Origin: a virus
DNA length: 34,938 nt
Virus record (IMG/VR): IMGVR_UViG_3300028392_002924
Coordinates: 1-34,938 of that record
Reading direction: 5' to 3' (one strand)
The notes beneath the pieces were generated by a model. It was not told the DNA's origin and ran no database searches. It saw only the letters and a list, made by a program, of their open reading frames with translations. The position numbers were made by a program, and so were the translations under genes. This document shows positions 23,560-30,551 of the stretch, one piece after another. The number at the start of each line of letters is the position of its first letter. The first letter of the stretch is position 1.

Positions 23560-23916
23560 ATGAAAGTTTTTCTTGTTTCTTTATTTTTATTATCAACTAT
23601 TGGTTTAATAATTGCTTTTAAACTATTAAAATTTAAATATTTTGTAGAATTTGTAAGCATGCTAGATCAGCCGTCTATTGAACAATTTGAACAAACAACA
23701 AGAACTGTTAATATTAATGATTTAAAACCAGCAAATTATGATCATGCAATAGATTTAAGAGGAACTCCAACACATGTATGTGTTTGTGGATGTCATATCT
23801 GGAATGTAAAAGTAGTTTTTGAAGATTTTGAAATTGCAACATATTTTATTGATATGGAATGTGCAAATTGTGGTAGCTTTGCAACAGCTCCCACTCCAAT
23901 AGACAAGGAAGCTTAA
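23560..23916 (+). CDS. membrane-anchored zinc-ribbon protein
   Basis: 118 residues: N-terminal membrane helix (VFLVSLFLLSTIGLIIAF), a linker, and a four-Cys ribbon CVCGCH and CANCGSF in a beta-rich C-terminal domain (IWNVKVVFEDFEIATYF). Function unknown; phage proteins with such ribbons often follow DUF-type patterns in actinophages. Confidence 0.65.
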   Translation: MKVFLVSLFLLSTIGLIIAFKLLKFKYFVEFVSMLDQPSIEQFEQTTRTVNINDLKPANYDHAIDLRGTPTHVCVCGCHIWNVKVVFEDFEIATYFIDMECANCGSFATAPTPIDKEA

Positions 23917-23918
23917 CA

Positions 23919-24089
23919 ATGAGAAAATCTGCTAGATTGAGAGAATTAGAAATTAAAGTGGCTCAAATGGAAGTCTACTTAGAATTTTTATCATTATCAC
24001 TAAATAATCTATTACAATCACAAGGAATGAGCGTAGAATCTGATTTAGATTCAGGCAAATGGTATAACGAAATACAAAAAGACTCTTGA
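23919..24089 (+). CDS. small coiled-coil protein
   Basis: 56 residues; heptad-like first two-thirds (LRELEIKVAQMEVYLEFLSLSL). The stop codon lies within the -35 box of the subtilase promoter. Not recognised. Confidence 0.6.
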   Translation: MRKSARLRELEIKVAQMEVYLEFLSLSLNNLLQSQGMSVESDLDSGKWYNEIQKDS

Positions 24090-24113
24090 CATTCTGTTTA
24101 TATTTAGTAGAAT
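24086..24113 (+). promoter_or_regulatory. promoter TTGACA-16-TAGAAT, leaderless type (subtilase)
   Basis: Perfect -35 TTGACA (24086-24091), -10 TAGAAT (24108-24113), then six bases to ATG 24120. Strong by its -35 box and leaderless by geometry. Confidence 0.75.
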
Positions 24114-24119
24114 GTAGTT

Positions 24120-25037
24120 ATGAATAAAAAACTAATAACTGCATTACTATCACTATCATTAATTGTCCCAATTTCTGCACATGCTGCAGCCCCAACCGCA
24201 CCAGCAACAATTGCTGTATTAGATACCGCAATTGATGATACTCTTCCTATTTTTCAAGGAAAAATTGTAGATGAGGTATGTATTGTTGATTGGACTTCTT
24301 GCCCCAATGGAAAATCTTTTATGGAAGGCCCAGGCTCAGCCTATATGCCACCAAATCTTATTAAGCTAAATGGTTTTGAACATGGAACTCAAATGACTTC
24401 TATTGTTGTGGCAAATAATCCAAACGTTAAAATTATTTTTATTAAAATTATTGGCAACACTCCTACAGGACAAAGACAAATTTCATTTGAATCTGCTGTC
24501 TTTAATGCATTAAATTGGGTTTATGCAAATAAAGATAAATGGAATATTCAAGCTGTAACTATGTCTCAAGGACATCATAACCTTTTAAATGATATAAATT
24601 ATTGCCCAAACACTCCAAATACAAAATCTGCTGTTCAAAAACTTTCCTTAGTGGGAATTCCAACATTCTTTCCAGCAGGAAATGGAAGAGATTATAAGCG
24701 ATTAGATTGGCCAGCATGTATTGATGAGTCAATTTCTGTAGGCGCTGTGGATCAAGTTGGGGATATTACTTCTTACAGCAACTTTGATTCATCAAAGTTA
24801 GACTTTTTAACACTAGGTAATCTAACTGCTACTTTACCAGGCGGAACTATTGTAAATGTTGCAGGCACCTCTGCAGCCACTGCAGTTGCAGCAGCACAAT
24901 GGGTTGCTGTTAAACAAGCAAAACCAACCCTGTCTTACACAGACGAGTACAATCTTTTAACCAATACTGCATCTATTGCAAATGGAAGACAAGGATCTTC
25001 TAAGAAATTAATTAATTTAGGGGCAGCACTTGGCTAA
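24120..25037 (+). CDS. exported subtilisin-family (S8) serine peptidase
   Basis: 305 residues. Signal peptide 1-22 (MNKKLITALLSLSLIVPISA, ending HA-A). Catalytic triad D35 (IAVLDTAID), H88 (FEHGTQM) and S251 (AGTSAATA); oxyanion Asn in PAGNGRD near 187. No long propeptide lies between the signal and the catalytic Asp, which is unusual for subtilases and suggests it is made active or needs none. Two Cys pairs may stabilise it outside the cell. A phage-encoded secreted protease may process surface or virion proteins. Confidence 0.88.
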   Translation: MNKKLITALLSLSLIVPISAHAAAPTAPATIAVLDTAIDDTLPIFQGKIVDEVCIVDWTSCPNGKSFMEGPGSAYMPPNLIKLNGFEHGTQMTSIVVANNPNVKIIFIKIIGNTPTGQRQISFESAVFNALNWVYANKDKWNIQAVTMSQGHHNLLNDINYCPNTPNTKSAVQKLSLVGIPTFFPAGNGRDYKRLDWPACIDESISVGAVDQVGDITSYSNFDSSKLDFLTLGNLTATLPGGTIVNVAGTSAATAVAAAQWVAVKQAKPTLSYTDEYNLLTNTASIANGRQGSSKKLINLGAALG

Positions 25038-25038
25038 C

Positions 25039-25236
25039 ATGACAGTTCTTGAGGGAATAGTTAAAGATATAGGAGAAGAGCTATATCAAAAATGGTACAA
25101 TGGTCTTGCAGTAGAAGATAGGACTGAAGAAGCATCAAAAGCGATGGCTTCTAATGCTGGAGAAACTGCTCTGTGGGTCATTCAAGAATTTATGAATAGA
25201 TTTAACAATGCAGCGGAGGAACTAAAAGACAAATGA
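25039..25236 (+). CDS. small hypothetical helical protein
   Basis: 65 residues, acidic and helical (EGIVKDIGEELYQKWYNGL, MNRFNNAAEELKD). ATG 25039 is preferred over TTG 25030, which overlaps the subtilase stop. ATGA coupling to the thioredoxin gene. Not recognised. Confidence 0.6.
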   Translation: MTVLEGIVKDIGEELYQKWYNGLAVEDRTEEASKAMASNAGETALWVIQEFMNRFNNAAEELKDK

Positions 25237-25538
25237 TAGTTACAGATGAATCTTTTGATTCTATATTGCAATCTCATAAATTAATTTTAATTGATTTTTG
25301 GGCGGAATGGTGTGGACCTTGTAAAAAAGTATCACCAATTTTAGATGAGATATCTAATGAACATGGGTTATGGGTTGGCAAAGTCAATGTTGATGAAAAT
25401 CAAAAAAAGCCTTCAGAGTTTTCAGTAACTTCTATACCAACCATGATATTATTTAAAGACGGCTTGCCAGTACATAAAATTATTGGAGCTAAGCCGAAGC
25501 ATGTAATGCTTGAGGAATTAAAAGAATGGATTCAATAA
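25233..25538 (+). CDS. trxA: thioredoxin
   Basis: 101 residues, complete thioredoxin fold. Active site WAEWCGPCKKV with C27 and C30, cis-proline loop TSIPTMILF, ends GAKPKHVMLEELKEW. It reduces disulfides using host thioredoxin reductase, which is not encoded here. It may regenerate the peroxiredoxin and glutathione-peroxidase-like enzymes 5-7 kb downstream. ATGA-coupled to the gene before and overlapping the gene after. Confidence 0.95.
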   Translation: MIVTDESFDSILQSHKLILIDFWAEWCGPCKKVSPILDEISNEHGLWVGKVNVDENQKKPSEFSVTSIPTMILFKDGLPVHKIIGAKPKHVMLEELKEWIQ

Positions 25539-25717
25539 TAGAGTCAGATCATCTAGAGTTTGAAATATGGCTTAAGAATGGTTATGACAGAGGTTGGGTC
25601 TCAGATGTATTTTGTGATACACATGAAGGCCCCCCTCTAACAGATGAAGAATCTAAAGAATGGGAAGAAGGCGGAGACCCATGCTCGTTCCATGTAAAGG
25701 TACTGGAACTACATTAA
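25526..25717 (+). CDS. small phage-type hypothetical protein
   Basis: 63 residues, acidic. VFCDTHEGPPLTDEES and GGDPCSFHV: the order Cys...DTHxGPPxTxEE...GGDPC is one I associate with many small actinophage proteins of unknown role. Overlaps the thioredoxin gene by 13 bases. Confidence 0.65.
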   Translation: MDSIIESDHLEFEIWLKNGYDRGWVSDVFCDTHEGPPLTDEESKEWEEGGDPCSFHVKVLELH

Positions 25718-25763
25718 ATTTCTGTAACAATTAGTTGCGGAAGAAATAAGGAGAATAAATTAA

Positions 25764-26837
25764 ATGAAGTCATTTAAAAAAATCGCAATCGCTACTGCTG
25801 CAGCTCTAGCAATTGTAGGAATTTCGACATCAGCAAATGCAGCACCTCTTACGGTGACTGTGGCTGGTTCAGTTAATTCTACAACGGCATTAGCCCCAGC
25901 AACAGTCGCAGTACCATCAACAAATGTAATTGATGCAGGGCATTCAGTTGCACTATCCTCTACAGCAGATACAGGTACTATTGTTAATTATGTTGCATCA
26001 GGCGTAAAGCTTGTATCTGCCCTAAATACAGTAGCAGCCCCAGTTACATCCGCAAGTGGAGTTTCTTCGCTTACAGTTGCATCACAAGGCGTAGCAGTGA
26101 CTGTATATGCATACACAACAACTACAACAACTGGATCAGTAACTATTACCAATGGTGCTTATTCAACAATTGTTTATATTCAGGGAACGGCAGGGGTTGC
26201 AGCAAATATTGCAGTCTCAGTCCCTTCCTCAGCAGCAATTAATACTGCTCCAACATTTTCAGTTTTAGCAACTGACGTGTTTGGCAATGCCGTGTCTTCA
26301 GAAGCAATTTCTGTAACTTTAATTGGTGCAACATTTTCTGATTCAACAATTATTAAAACACTTACAACTTCAGCAGTAACTTCTGCAGTGGGAGTGACAC
26401 CAGTTACAGTACTAGGATCAGCAACTGGAACTCTTGCAATTGTGGCATCGGGAACAGTGACAGTCGTAGCAACCGATTCGTCAATTGCTGCAACAGCAAC
26501 TGGTTTGCCAACAGCAGTTAAATCTGCAATTGCAACTTTTAGTGTTTCAGATTTAAGTGCACAGATTACTGGATTAAATGCTCAAGTTGCAGTATTAACC
26601 GCACAGTTAGCATCAGAAAAAAATGCACACGCAGCAGATAATGCAGCAGCGTCACTTGCAGCATCTAAAGCTTCTGCTGATGCACAAGTTGCTTTAACTA
26701 AAGCTCTTGCAACAGCAAAGGCCGACTCAGATGCAGCAACAGCAGTTGCATCAGCAGCTTATAAAGCAGAGTATAATGCTCTTGCTACAAAGTGGAACAA
26801 GGCTCATCCAAAAGCCAAGGTTGCACTAAAGAAGTAA
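25764..26837 (+). CDS. exported Ala/Thr/Val-rich surface protein (S-layer/Ig-like type)
   Basis: 357 residues with an excellent AAGGAG ribosome site. Signal peptide 1-26 (MKSFKKIAIATAAALAIVG, ending ANA-A). Residues 27-255 are beta-rich repeats low in charge (VTVAGSVNST, SVPSSAAINTAPTFSV) like Ig-type or S-layer domains. About 265-345 is a heptad helix (QITGLNAQVAVLTAQLAS), ending KWNKAHPKAKVALKK. There is no cell-wall sorting motif. The composition is like surface proteins of small actinobacteria, so it may be host-derived. Followed by a strong terminator. Confidence 0.75.
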   Translation: MKSFKKIAIATAAALAIVGISTSANAAPLTVTVAGSVNSTTALAPATVAVPSTNVIDAGHSVALSSTADTGTIVNYVASGVKLVSALNTVAAPVTSASGVSSLTVASQGVAVTVYAYTTTTTTGSVTITNGAYSTIVYIQGTAGVAANIAVSVPSSAAINTAPTFSVLATDVFGNAVSSEAISVTLIGATFSDSTIIKTLTTSAVTSAVGVTPVTVLGSATGTLAIVASGTVTVVATDSSIAATATGLPTAVKSAIATFSVSDLSAQITGLNAQVAVLTAQLASEKNAHAADNAAASLAASKASADAQVALTKALATAKADSDAATAVASAAYKAEYNALATKWNKAHPKAKVALKK

Positions 26838-26846
26838 ATTTAATAC

Positions 26847-26878
26847 AATAAGGGGAGGGAGAAATCTCTCCCCTTATT
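26847..26878 (+). terminator. Rho-independent terminator
   Basis: 11-base perfect stem aataaggggag/ctccccttatt with a 10-base loop, then a T-rich run. Placed nine bases after the surface-protein stop, and it ends the 24120-26837 operon. Confidence 0.85.
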
Positions 26879-26890
26879 TATTAGGATAAT

Positions 26891-27715
26891 ATGATAAATT
26901 TTCATTATTTAGGAAATGCAAGCTATGATATTCAAAAATTAAAAAATTTGAGTAATATTTTAGATCAGCATGGATATGAATCTATTTTATTAACATATAA
27001 ATCAAATGTAGATGATAGATGGATTCAAGTTGCAAATATAATAAATCCTTTACACAAACTTAAATACACTATTGCTTTAAGAACATATGCGATATCGCCA
27101 GAATATGTGTCAATTATTTATAATGCATTTCAATCAATTGATAAAGATAAAATACAGTTTAATATTATTTCTGGTGAAATAGCTAATGATGAAAATATTT
27201 TAAATGGCACAATAGAAATACATGATTTAATTGATACTTCCGAAAAAAGAATACAGTACACAAAAAAATGGATTGAATCTTTTTTGTCGTTAAAAACATT
27301 AAAATCTAAACCATTTATTTGGATGAGTGGCAAATCTAATTTAACAAAAGAAATTGCAAATAAAAATGCTGATCTTTTTATAGGAGTTTACTCAGATTAT
27401 AAAATAACTAATGATGCAAACCCAGAAGATCTTTATAAAATAACTACAAAACGAAAAGGCTTAGCTTGTGGCTGTTTAATTAGAGAAAGTTTAGAAGAAG
27501 CTCAACTAGAAATAAACAAGCTTATTGAATTAAATAATGGAAAAGCAATTGGACAAACTTTTTATGGAACTAAAAATTCTGTAAAAAATGAAATTTTAAA
27601 TTTTTGTAGTAGCTATGGCATAACTGATTTAATGGTGGTAGAATATGAAAGTGATAAAGAGTTTTATCGTGTTCACGATATGATAAAATCTATTAAAAAT
27701 GATGGTATAATTTAA
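26891..27715 (+). CDS. luciferase-like (LLM) flavin- or F420-dependent oxidoreductase
   Basis: 274 residues. Early DDRWIQVANIINPLHKLKY, then IALRTYAISPEYV and IQFNIISGE match the TIM-barrel pattern of bacterial luciferase and alkanesulfonate monooxygenases (xALRPxxxSPxxxA, NxVSGE). The C-terminal half continues strand-helix to MVVEYES. It would oxidise or reduce a small substrate with FMNH2 or F420. No flavin reductase is next to it. An AGGA ribosome site follows the terminator. Enzymes of this sort are uncommon in phages. Confidence 0.7.
   Translation: MINFHYLGNASYDIQKLKNLSNILDQHGYESILLTYKSNVDDRWIQVANIINPLHKLKYTIALRTYAISPEYVSIIYNAFQSIDKDKIQFNIISGEIANDENILNGTIEIHDLIDTSEKRIQYTKKWIESFLSLKTLKSKPFIWMSGKSNLTKEIANKNADLFIGVYSDYKITNDANPEDLYKITTKRKGLACGCLIRESLEEAQLEINKLIELNNGKAIGQTFYGTKNSVKNEILNFCSSYGITDLMVVEYESDKEFYRVHDMIKSIKNDGII
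27703..27711 (+). promoter_or_regulatory. extended -10 promoter, leaderless type (DUF2061)
   Basis: TGG-TATAAT, TATAAT at 27706-27711, inside the last codons of the LLM gene, six bases before ATG 27718. Confidence 0.65.
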
Positions 27716-27717
27716 CT

Positions 27718-27918
27718 ATGGATTCAAAAAAAAGAAGCATATTAAAGACTACAACTTGGTACATAGCACATTTATTTGTTGCTGGGTCCGTTGCATTAGT
27801 TGTTACGCATAGCGTGAGAATGTCCGCTATATTGGCATCCGCAGAAATAGTTTGGGAAGCATTTCTCTTTTATGGTCATGAAAGAGCATGGACAAAGTTT
27901 GGGAACAAAATCAAATAA
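27718..27918 (+). CDS. DUF2061 membrane protein
   Basis: 66 residues with two membrane segments (TTTWYIAHLFVAGSVALVVT and SAILASAEIVWEAFLFYGHE) and the terminal HERAW box. SILKTTTWY, then the GHERAWTKFG end are the two marks of DUF2061 as I know it. Role unknown. TAATG overlap with the next gene. Confidence 0.75.
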   Translation: MDSKKRSILKTTTWYIAHLFVAGSVALVVTHSVRMSAILASAEIVWEAFLFYGHERAWTKFGNKIK

Positions 27919-28061
27919 TGGGAAAACATCACGACAAAATTAAAAAAGCTTTAGAACAAAGAATTGCTGCAACTCCAAATGGTGGCGGTTATAAAAAACC
28001 AGGATCAATGAATAAAAAGAAAACTGGCTATAGAGGACAGACAGCAAAAAGATCACAATAA
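27918..28061 (+). CDS. small basic protein
   Basis: 47 residues, Lys/Arg-rich with a Gly-rich centre (TPNGGGYKKPGSM) and end KKTGYRGQTAKRSQ. TAATG overlap on both sides, so it is translated between DUF2061 and the glycosyltransferase. Probably binds nucleic acid or an acidic partner; not recognised. Confidence 0.55.
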   Translation: MGKHHDKIKKALEQRIAATPNGGGYKKPGSMNKKKTGYRGQTAKRSQ

Positions 28062-29017
28062 TGCACAAACAATCTATATATATACCATTAACAGTATTAA
28101 AATGGGATAAATTATTAACACGAACGGTAGAAGATTTATTTTTAAAAAGTTCTGGTGAATATAATATAAATATTCACGTATCTGTTGTTGGAAACGACAA
28201 AGATTATAATAAAATAGTAAATGACCTTTCAGGATTAAATGTAAAAATTACTTATACGCCACTTACAATATTTACAATAGGTGTTGGTAAAAATAGAAAA
28301 TATGCAATGTCTCAGTATCAAAATGAAGACTATGTTTTGCAAATGGATCCTCATTCAATAATGGATTATAACTGGGATAAATATTTTGTAAATACTTTAA
28401 GTAACGCAATTTTATTAACAAATAATAATAAAACTATTATTACATCTTATGCATCAAGGCTAGAATTTTTAAATGGAATCCTTGGAGAACCAAAAACTGA
28501 ATTTAATCCACTATATGCGACATTTAAATTTGATAAAAATTTATTTGGAAACAACCCAGACGCACCAACATGGGATAATTATACTTTAAACCAAGAACAA
28601 ATGAAAAAATTTGGTAATGATTTTGCACCATCTCCAAAATTTAATGCAAATTGTTCTTTTGGAAATAAAGAATTTGCAAAAAATACTGGGCTTTATGAAG
28701 ATTCAATATTTTGGGAAGAAGAAATAACACAATCAATAAATTTATTTGATGCGGGATTTTGCTTAGTATTTCCGTTAAATTATTTGCCCATAAATCATTA
28801 TTATGATGGGGAAGGATCAAGAGCTGGTATTTCTGAAATACTTTATGAGGGGATGTCTTCTGATTCATCTAAATATTCATGGAATAAGTATATAAATGAT
28901 CCATTAAATTATAATAAAATAAATAAATATTTTAATTATTTAAAAATTAATTTAACAAATAAAATTATAGAAAATTCAATGCCAACTACATACTTAAATA
29001 TTAAAGAAAAGATATGA
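28061..29017 (+). CDS. GT60-like GlcNAc glycosyltransferase
   Basis: 318 residues, GT-A type. TIGVGKNRKYAMSQYQ then EDYVLQMDPHSIMDYNWD with the D96-x-H98 metal motif, FNANCSFG, and EEEITQSINLFDAGFCLVFP then PINHYYDGEGSRAG. These blocks resemble, in order, family GT60 (the G-GxxRxxxxxxxxxxxYxLxxDxH motif and the EExxxxxRxxxxGxxxxxP with H-Y). Its characterised eukaryotic relative puts GlcNAc on hydroxyproline of Skp1. I consider the family call good and the acceptor unknown. Confidence 0.72.
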   Translation: MHKQSIYIPLTVLKWDKLLTRTVEDLFLKSSGEYNINIHVSVVGNDKDYNKIVNDLSGLNVKITYTPLTIFTIGVGKNRKYAMSQYQNEDYVLQMDPHSIMDYNWDKYFVNTLSNAILLTNNNKTIITSYASRLEFLNGILGEPKTEFNPLYATFKFDKNLFGNNPDAPTWDNYTLNQEQMKKFGNDFAPSPKFNANCSFGNKEFAKNTGLYEDSIFWEEEITQSINLFDAGFCLVFPLNYLPINHYYDGEGSRAGISEILYEGMSSDSSKYSWNKYINDPLNYNKINKYFNYLKINLTNKIIENSMPTTYLNIKEKI

Positions 29018-29018
29018 T

Positions 29019-29141
29019 ATGAATCACGATAAATGCGATATAAAGGGGTGCGGTAAGCAAGCTACCCACATAGGCTCATTGCCAGAAACGGGTATAATAG
29101 ACTTGTGTGGTGACTGCCACTATGCAATTTATAAATCTTAA
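29019..29141 (+). CDS. small zinc-finger protein
   Basis: 40 residues; C6-x4-C11 and C30-x2-C33 with nearby His. Starts one base after the glycosyltransferase stop. Four-ligand zinc site likely; unknown role. Confidence 0.55.
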   Translation: MNHDKCDIKGCGKQATHIGSLPETGIIDLCGDCHYAIYKS

Positions 29142-29150
29142 TCAACTAAA

Positions 29151-29159
29151 TGCTATAAT
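29151..29159 (+). promoter_or_regulatory. extended -10 promoter with 50-base leader
   Basis: TGC-TATAAT with TATAAT at 29154-29159, upstream of ATG 29217 with AGGAG ribosome site. Confidence 0.6.
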
Positions 29160-29166
29160 AGAGGGA

Positions 29167-29190
29167 TAGATGGACTTCTAGACCCATCTA
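29167..29190 (+). promoter_or_regulatory. leader hairpin or operator
   Basis: Inverted repeat tagatgg (29167-29173) / ccatcta (29184-29190) with ten-base loop, immediately after the expected start of transcription and before the AGGAG. Confidence 0.45.
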
Positions 29191-29216
29191 AATAACAAAC
29201 CTATAGGAGAAATAAA

Positions 29217-29459
29217 ATGACTGACGGAATTAACTTAACAGGATTTAATGAGACTGGAGAACAATCAGGCTCAAATGATATCAACTCACACTACTCAGAT
29301 AATCCTGCTGGCAACAATATGCCAAACGGATTAGGTGCATTTGGTGGAGCACAAGATATGTCTGCACAAGGAAACGCTGGATTAGGGCAAGAAGGATCTT
29401 CAGGATCAATGCCAATTTCAGGCGCAGACGAATCTGACAATATGCATGTAGGCATGTAA
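29217..29459 (+). CDS. low-complexity Gly/Asn/Ser-rich protein
   Basis: 80 residues, mostly disordered, acidic, with GFNETGEQSGSND, PNGLGAFGGAQDMSAQGN and Met-Gly end. No fold can be assigned. Good ribosome site and its own promoter with leader hairpin. It resembles small virion-decoration or scaffold-type proteins only in composition; the 51- and 67-residue genes behind it are alike in style. Confidence 0.6.
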   Translation: MTDGINLTGFNETGEQSGSNDINSHYSDNPAGNNMPNGLGAFGGAQDMSAQGNAGLGQEGSSGSMPISGADESDNMHVGM

Positions 29460-29461
29460 TA

Positions 29462-29617
29462 ATGTCATACCCAAATTTAAATCCAGAGGGCGGAGAAGTA
29501 TTATTTACAGCCCCAGTAGTTGCAACAATGGCAGGACAAGATCATTCAAGTGATTTAGGTATTGAAGGTGCAACTTCATTGCCAATTACTTCTGCCCCAC
29601 AAGTAGATATAAATTAA
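29462..29617 (+). CDS. small hypothetical protein
   Basis: 51 residues, acidic (MSYPNLNPEGGEVLFTAPVVATM...). It shares the loose GxEGATSLPIT / SMPISGADES style with the end of the 29217 protein, which may point to an old duplication. Starts two bases after that gene's stop. Confidence 0.5.
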   Translation: MSYPNLNPEGGEVLFTAPVVATMAGQDHSSDLGIEGATSLPITSAPQVDIN

Positions 29618-29620
29618 TTT

Positions 29621-29824
29621 ATGTCAATTAATATTAGAAAAGATGATGGAACGGGAATGACCCCTCCACCAAATGATTCACCGTCTGGATCTGTAACTTC
29701 CAGAACAACTATAAACAGAAACCCAAGGCAGGGATTAAAAGTTGATAGAAACAGACATGGCATACGCAGAGAAACAAACACCACTCCGCAGCCCCCTAAA
29801 AAAACTAGACCTAAAAAGGTTTAA
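29621..29824 (+). CDS. small basic disordered protein
   Basis: 67 residues, Arg/Lys/Pro-rich with a basic core (NRNPRQGLKVDRNRHGIRRE) and a PPKKTRPKK end. Likely disordered and nucleic-acid binding. Last gene before the terminator at 29832. Confidence 0.55.
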   Translation: MSINIRKDDGTGMTPPPNDSPSGSVTSRTTINRNPRQGLKVDRNRHGIRRETNTTPQPPKKTRPKKV

Positions 29825-29831
29825 TGCATTA

Positions 29832-29868
29832 CGCATAGCCCTCCCTACTGGGAGGGTTTATGTGTAAA
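29832..29868 (+). terminator. Rho-independent terminator
   Basis: Perfect stem ccctccc (29839-29845) / gggaggg (29850-29856) with loop tact, extended by an imperfect outer pairing of acgcata with tatgtgt. The downstream T run is short (TTTAT), so readthrough is possible. Confidence 0.75.
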
Positions 29869-29952
29869 AATTGTGGAAATTGCAGCGTCGAACATGGATC
29901 AAGAACAGTTGATGATGGAATCGATGAAATCATTGACAACCCCATATTGTAA
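29860..29952 (+). CDS. Cys-rich 30-residue peptide
   Basis: MCKNCGNCSVEHG start gives a compact metal-binding knuckle with C2, C5 and C8. The ATG falls at the foot of the terminator hairpin, whose gggaggg arm would also be its ribosome site with short spacing (3 bases). Translation may thus depend on the hairpin being open. Small, so uncertain. Confidence 0.4.
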   Translation: MCKNCGNCSVEHGSRTVDDGIDEIIDNPIL

Positions 29953-29961
29953 TAGTATAAT
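29933..29961 (+). promoter_or_regulatory. strong promoter TTGACA-17-TATAAT (redox operon)
   Basis: Full-consensus -35 (29933-29938) and -10 (29956-29961) with 17-base spacing. It drives ahpC-ahpD and likely the following small genes, with a leader of about 45 bases. Confidence 0.85.
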
Positions 29962-29974
29962 ATATATAATATTA

Positions 29975-29992
29975 GTATAGAACAATCTATAC
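29975..29992 (+). promoter_or_regulatory. operator-like inverted repeat in ahpC leader
   Basis: Perfect gtataga / tctatac with four-base loop, flanked by ttag...actaa, about 7-24 bases after the predicted transcription start. It could be the binding site of a peroxide-responsive repressor or a 5' stabilising hairpin. Confidence 0.5.
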
Positions 29993-30014
29993 AAAACTAA
30001 TCAGAAAAGATAAT

Positions 30015-30551
30015 ATGAAAACAGTTGGAGATAAGTTAGGAAATTTTGCTGTTGTGGGTGTAAAACCTGGGGCATTAACATATGATGAATCATCATTTGA
30101 AGTTTTAAATCAGGATTCATTTAATGGTAAATGGAAAATTATTGTATTTTATCCAAAAGATTTTACATTTGTATGTCCCACAGAAATTGTTGCATATGAT
30201 AAATTATCTGGTGCATTTAACGATAGAGACGCAGTTCTTATGACTGGTTCTGTTGACAATGAATTTTGTAAAATTGCATGGCGCAATGCTCATGAAGATT
30301 TAAAGAAAACTAATTCATGGTCATTTGCGGATAGTGCGCATCAATTAGCAAATGATTTAGGAGTACATCATTCATCTGGTGTTACGTACCGTGCCACGTT
30401 TATCGTTGATCCAGAAAATATTATTCAGCATGTTACTGTAAATAATTTAGATGTTGGAAGAAACCCAGACGAAACTCTTCGTGTATTAGATGCCCTTCAA
30501 ACAGGCGAATTATGTGCATGCAATAGATCTTTGGGCGGAGAAACTCTTTAA
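30015..30551 (+). CDS. ahpC: alkyl hydroperoxide reductase AhpC (2-Cys peroxiredoxin)
   Basis: 178 residues. Peroxidatic C54 in FTFVCPTE; C-terminal ELCACNRSLGG with C167 and C169, as in mycobacterial AhpC (three Cys). RATFIVDPE and VGRNPDETLRVLDALQ are conserved. It reduces H2O2, alkyl peroxides and peroxynitrite; in actinobacteria its reductant is AhpD, encoded next. The start of the following gene touches its stop (TAATG). Confidence 0.95.
   Translation: MKTVGDKLGNFAVVGVKPGALTYDESSFEVLNQDSFNGKWKIIVFYPKDFTFVCPTEIVAYDKLSGAFNDRDAVLMTGSVDNEFCKIAWRNAHEDLKKTNSWSFADSAHQLANDLGVHHSSGVTYRATFIVDPENIIQHVTVNNLDVGRNPDETLRVLDALQTGELCACNRSLGGETL

Noticed and set aside
29090-29098. GGTATAAT inside the 29019 gene
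   Set aside because: It lies within codons for Gly-Ile-Ile and no start codon of a convincing gene follows.
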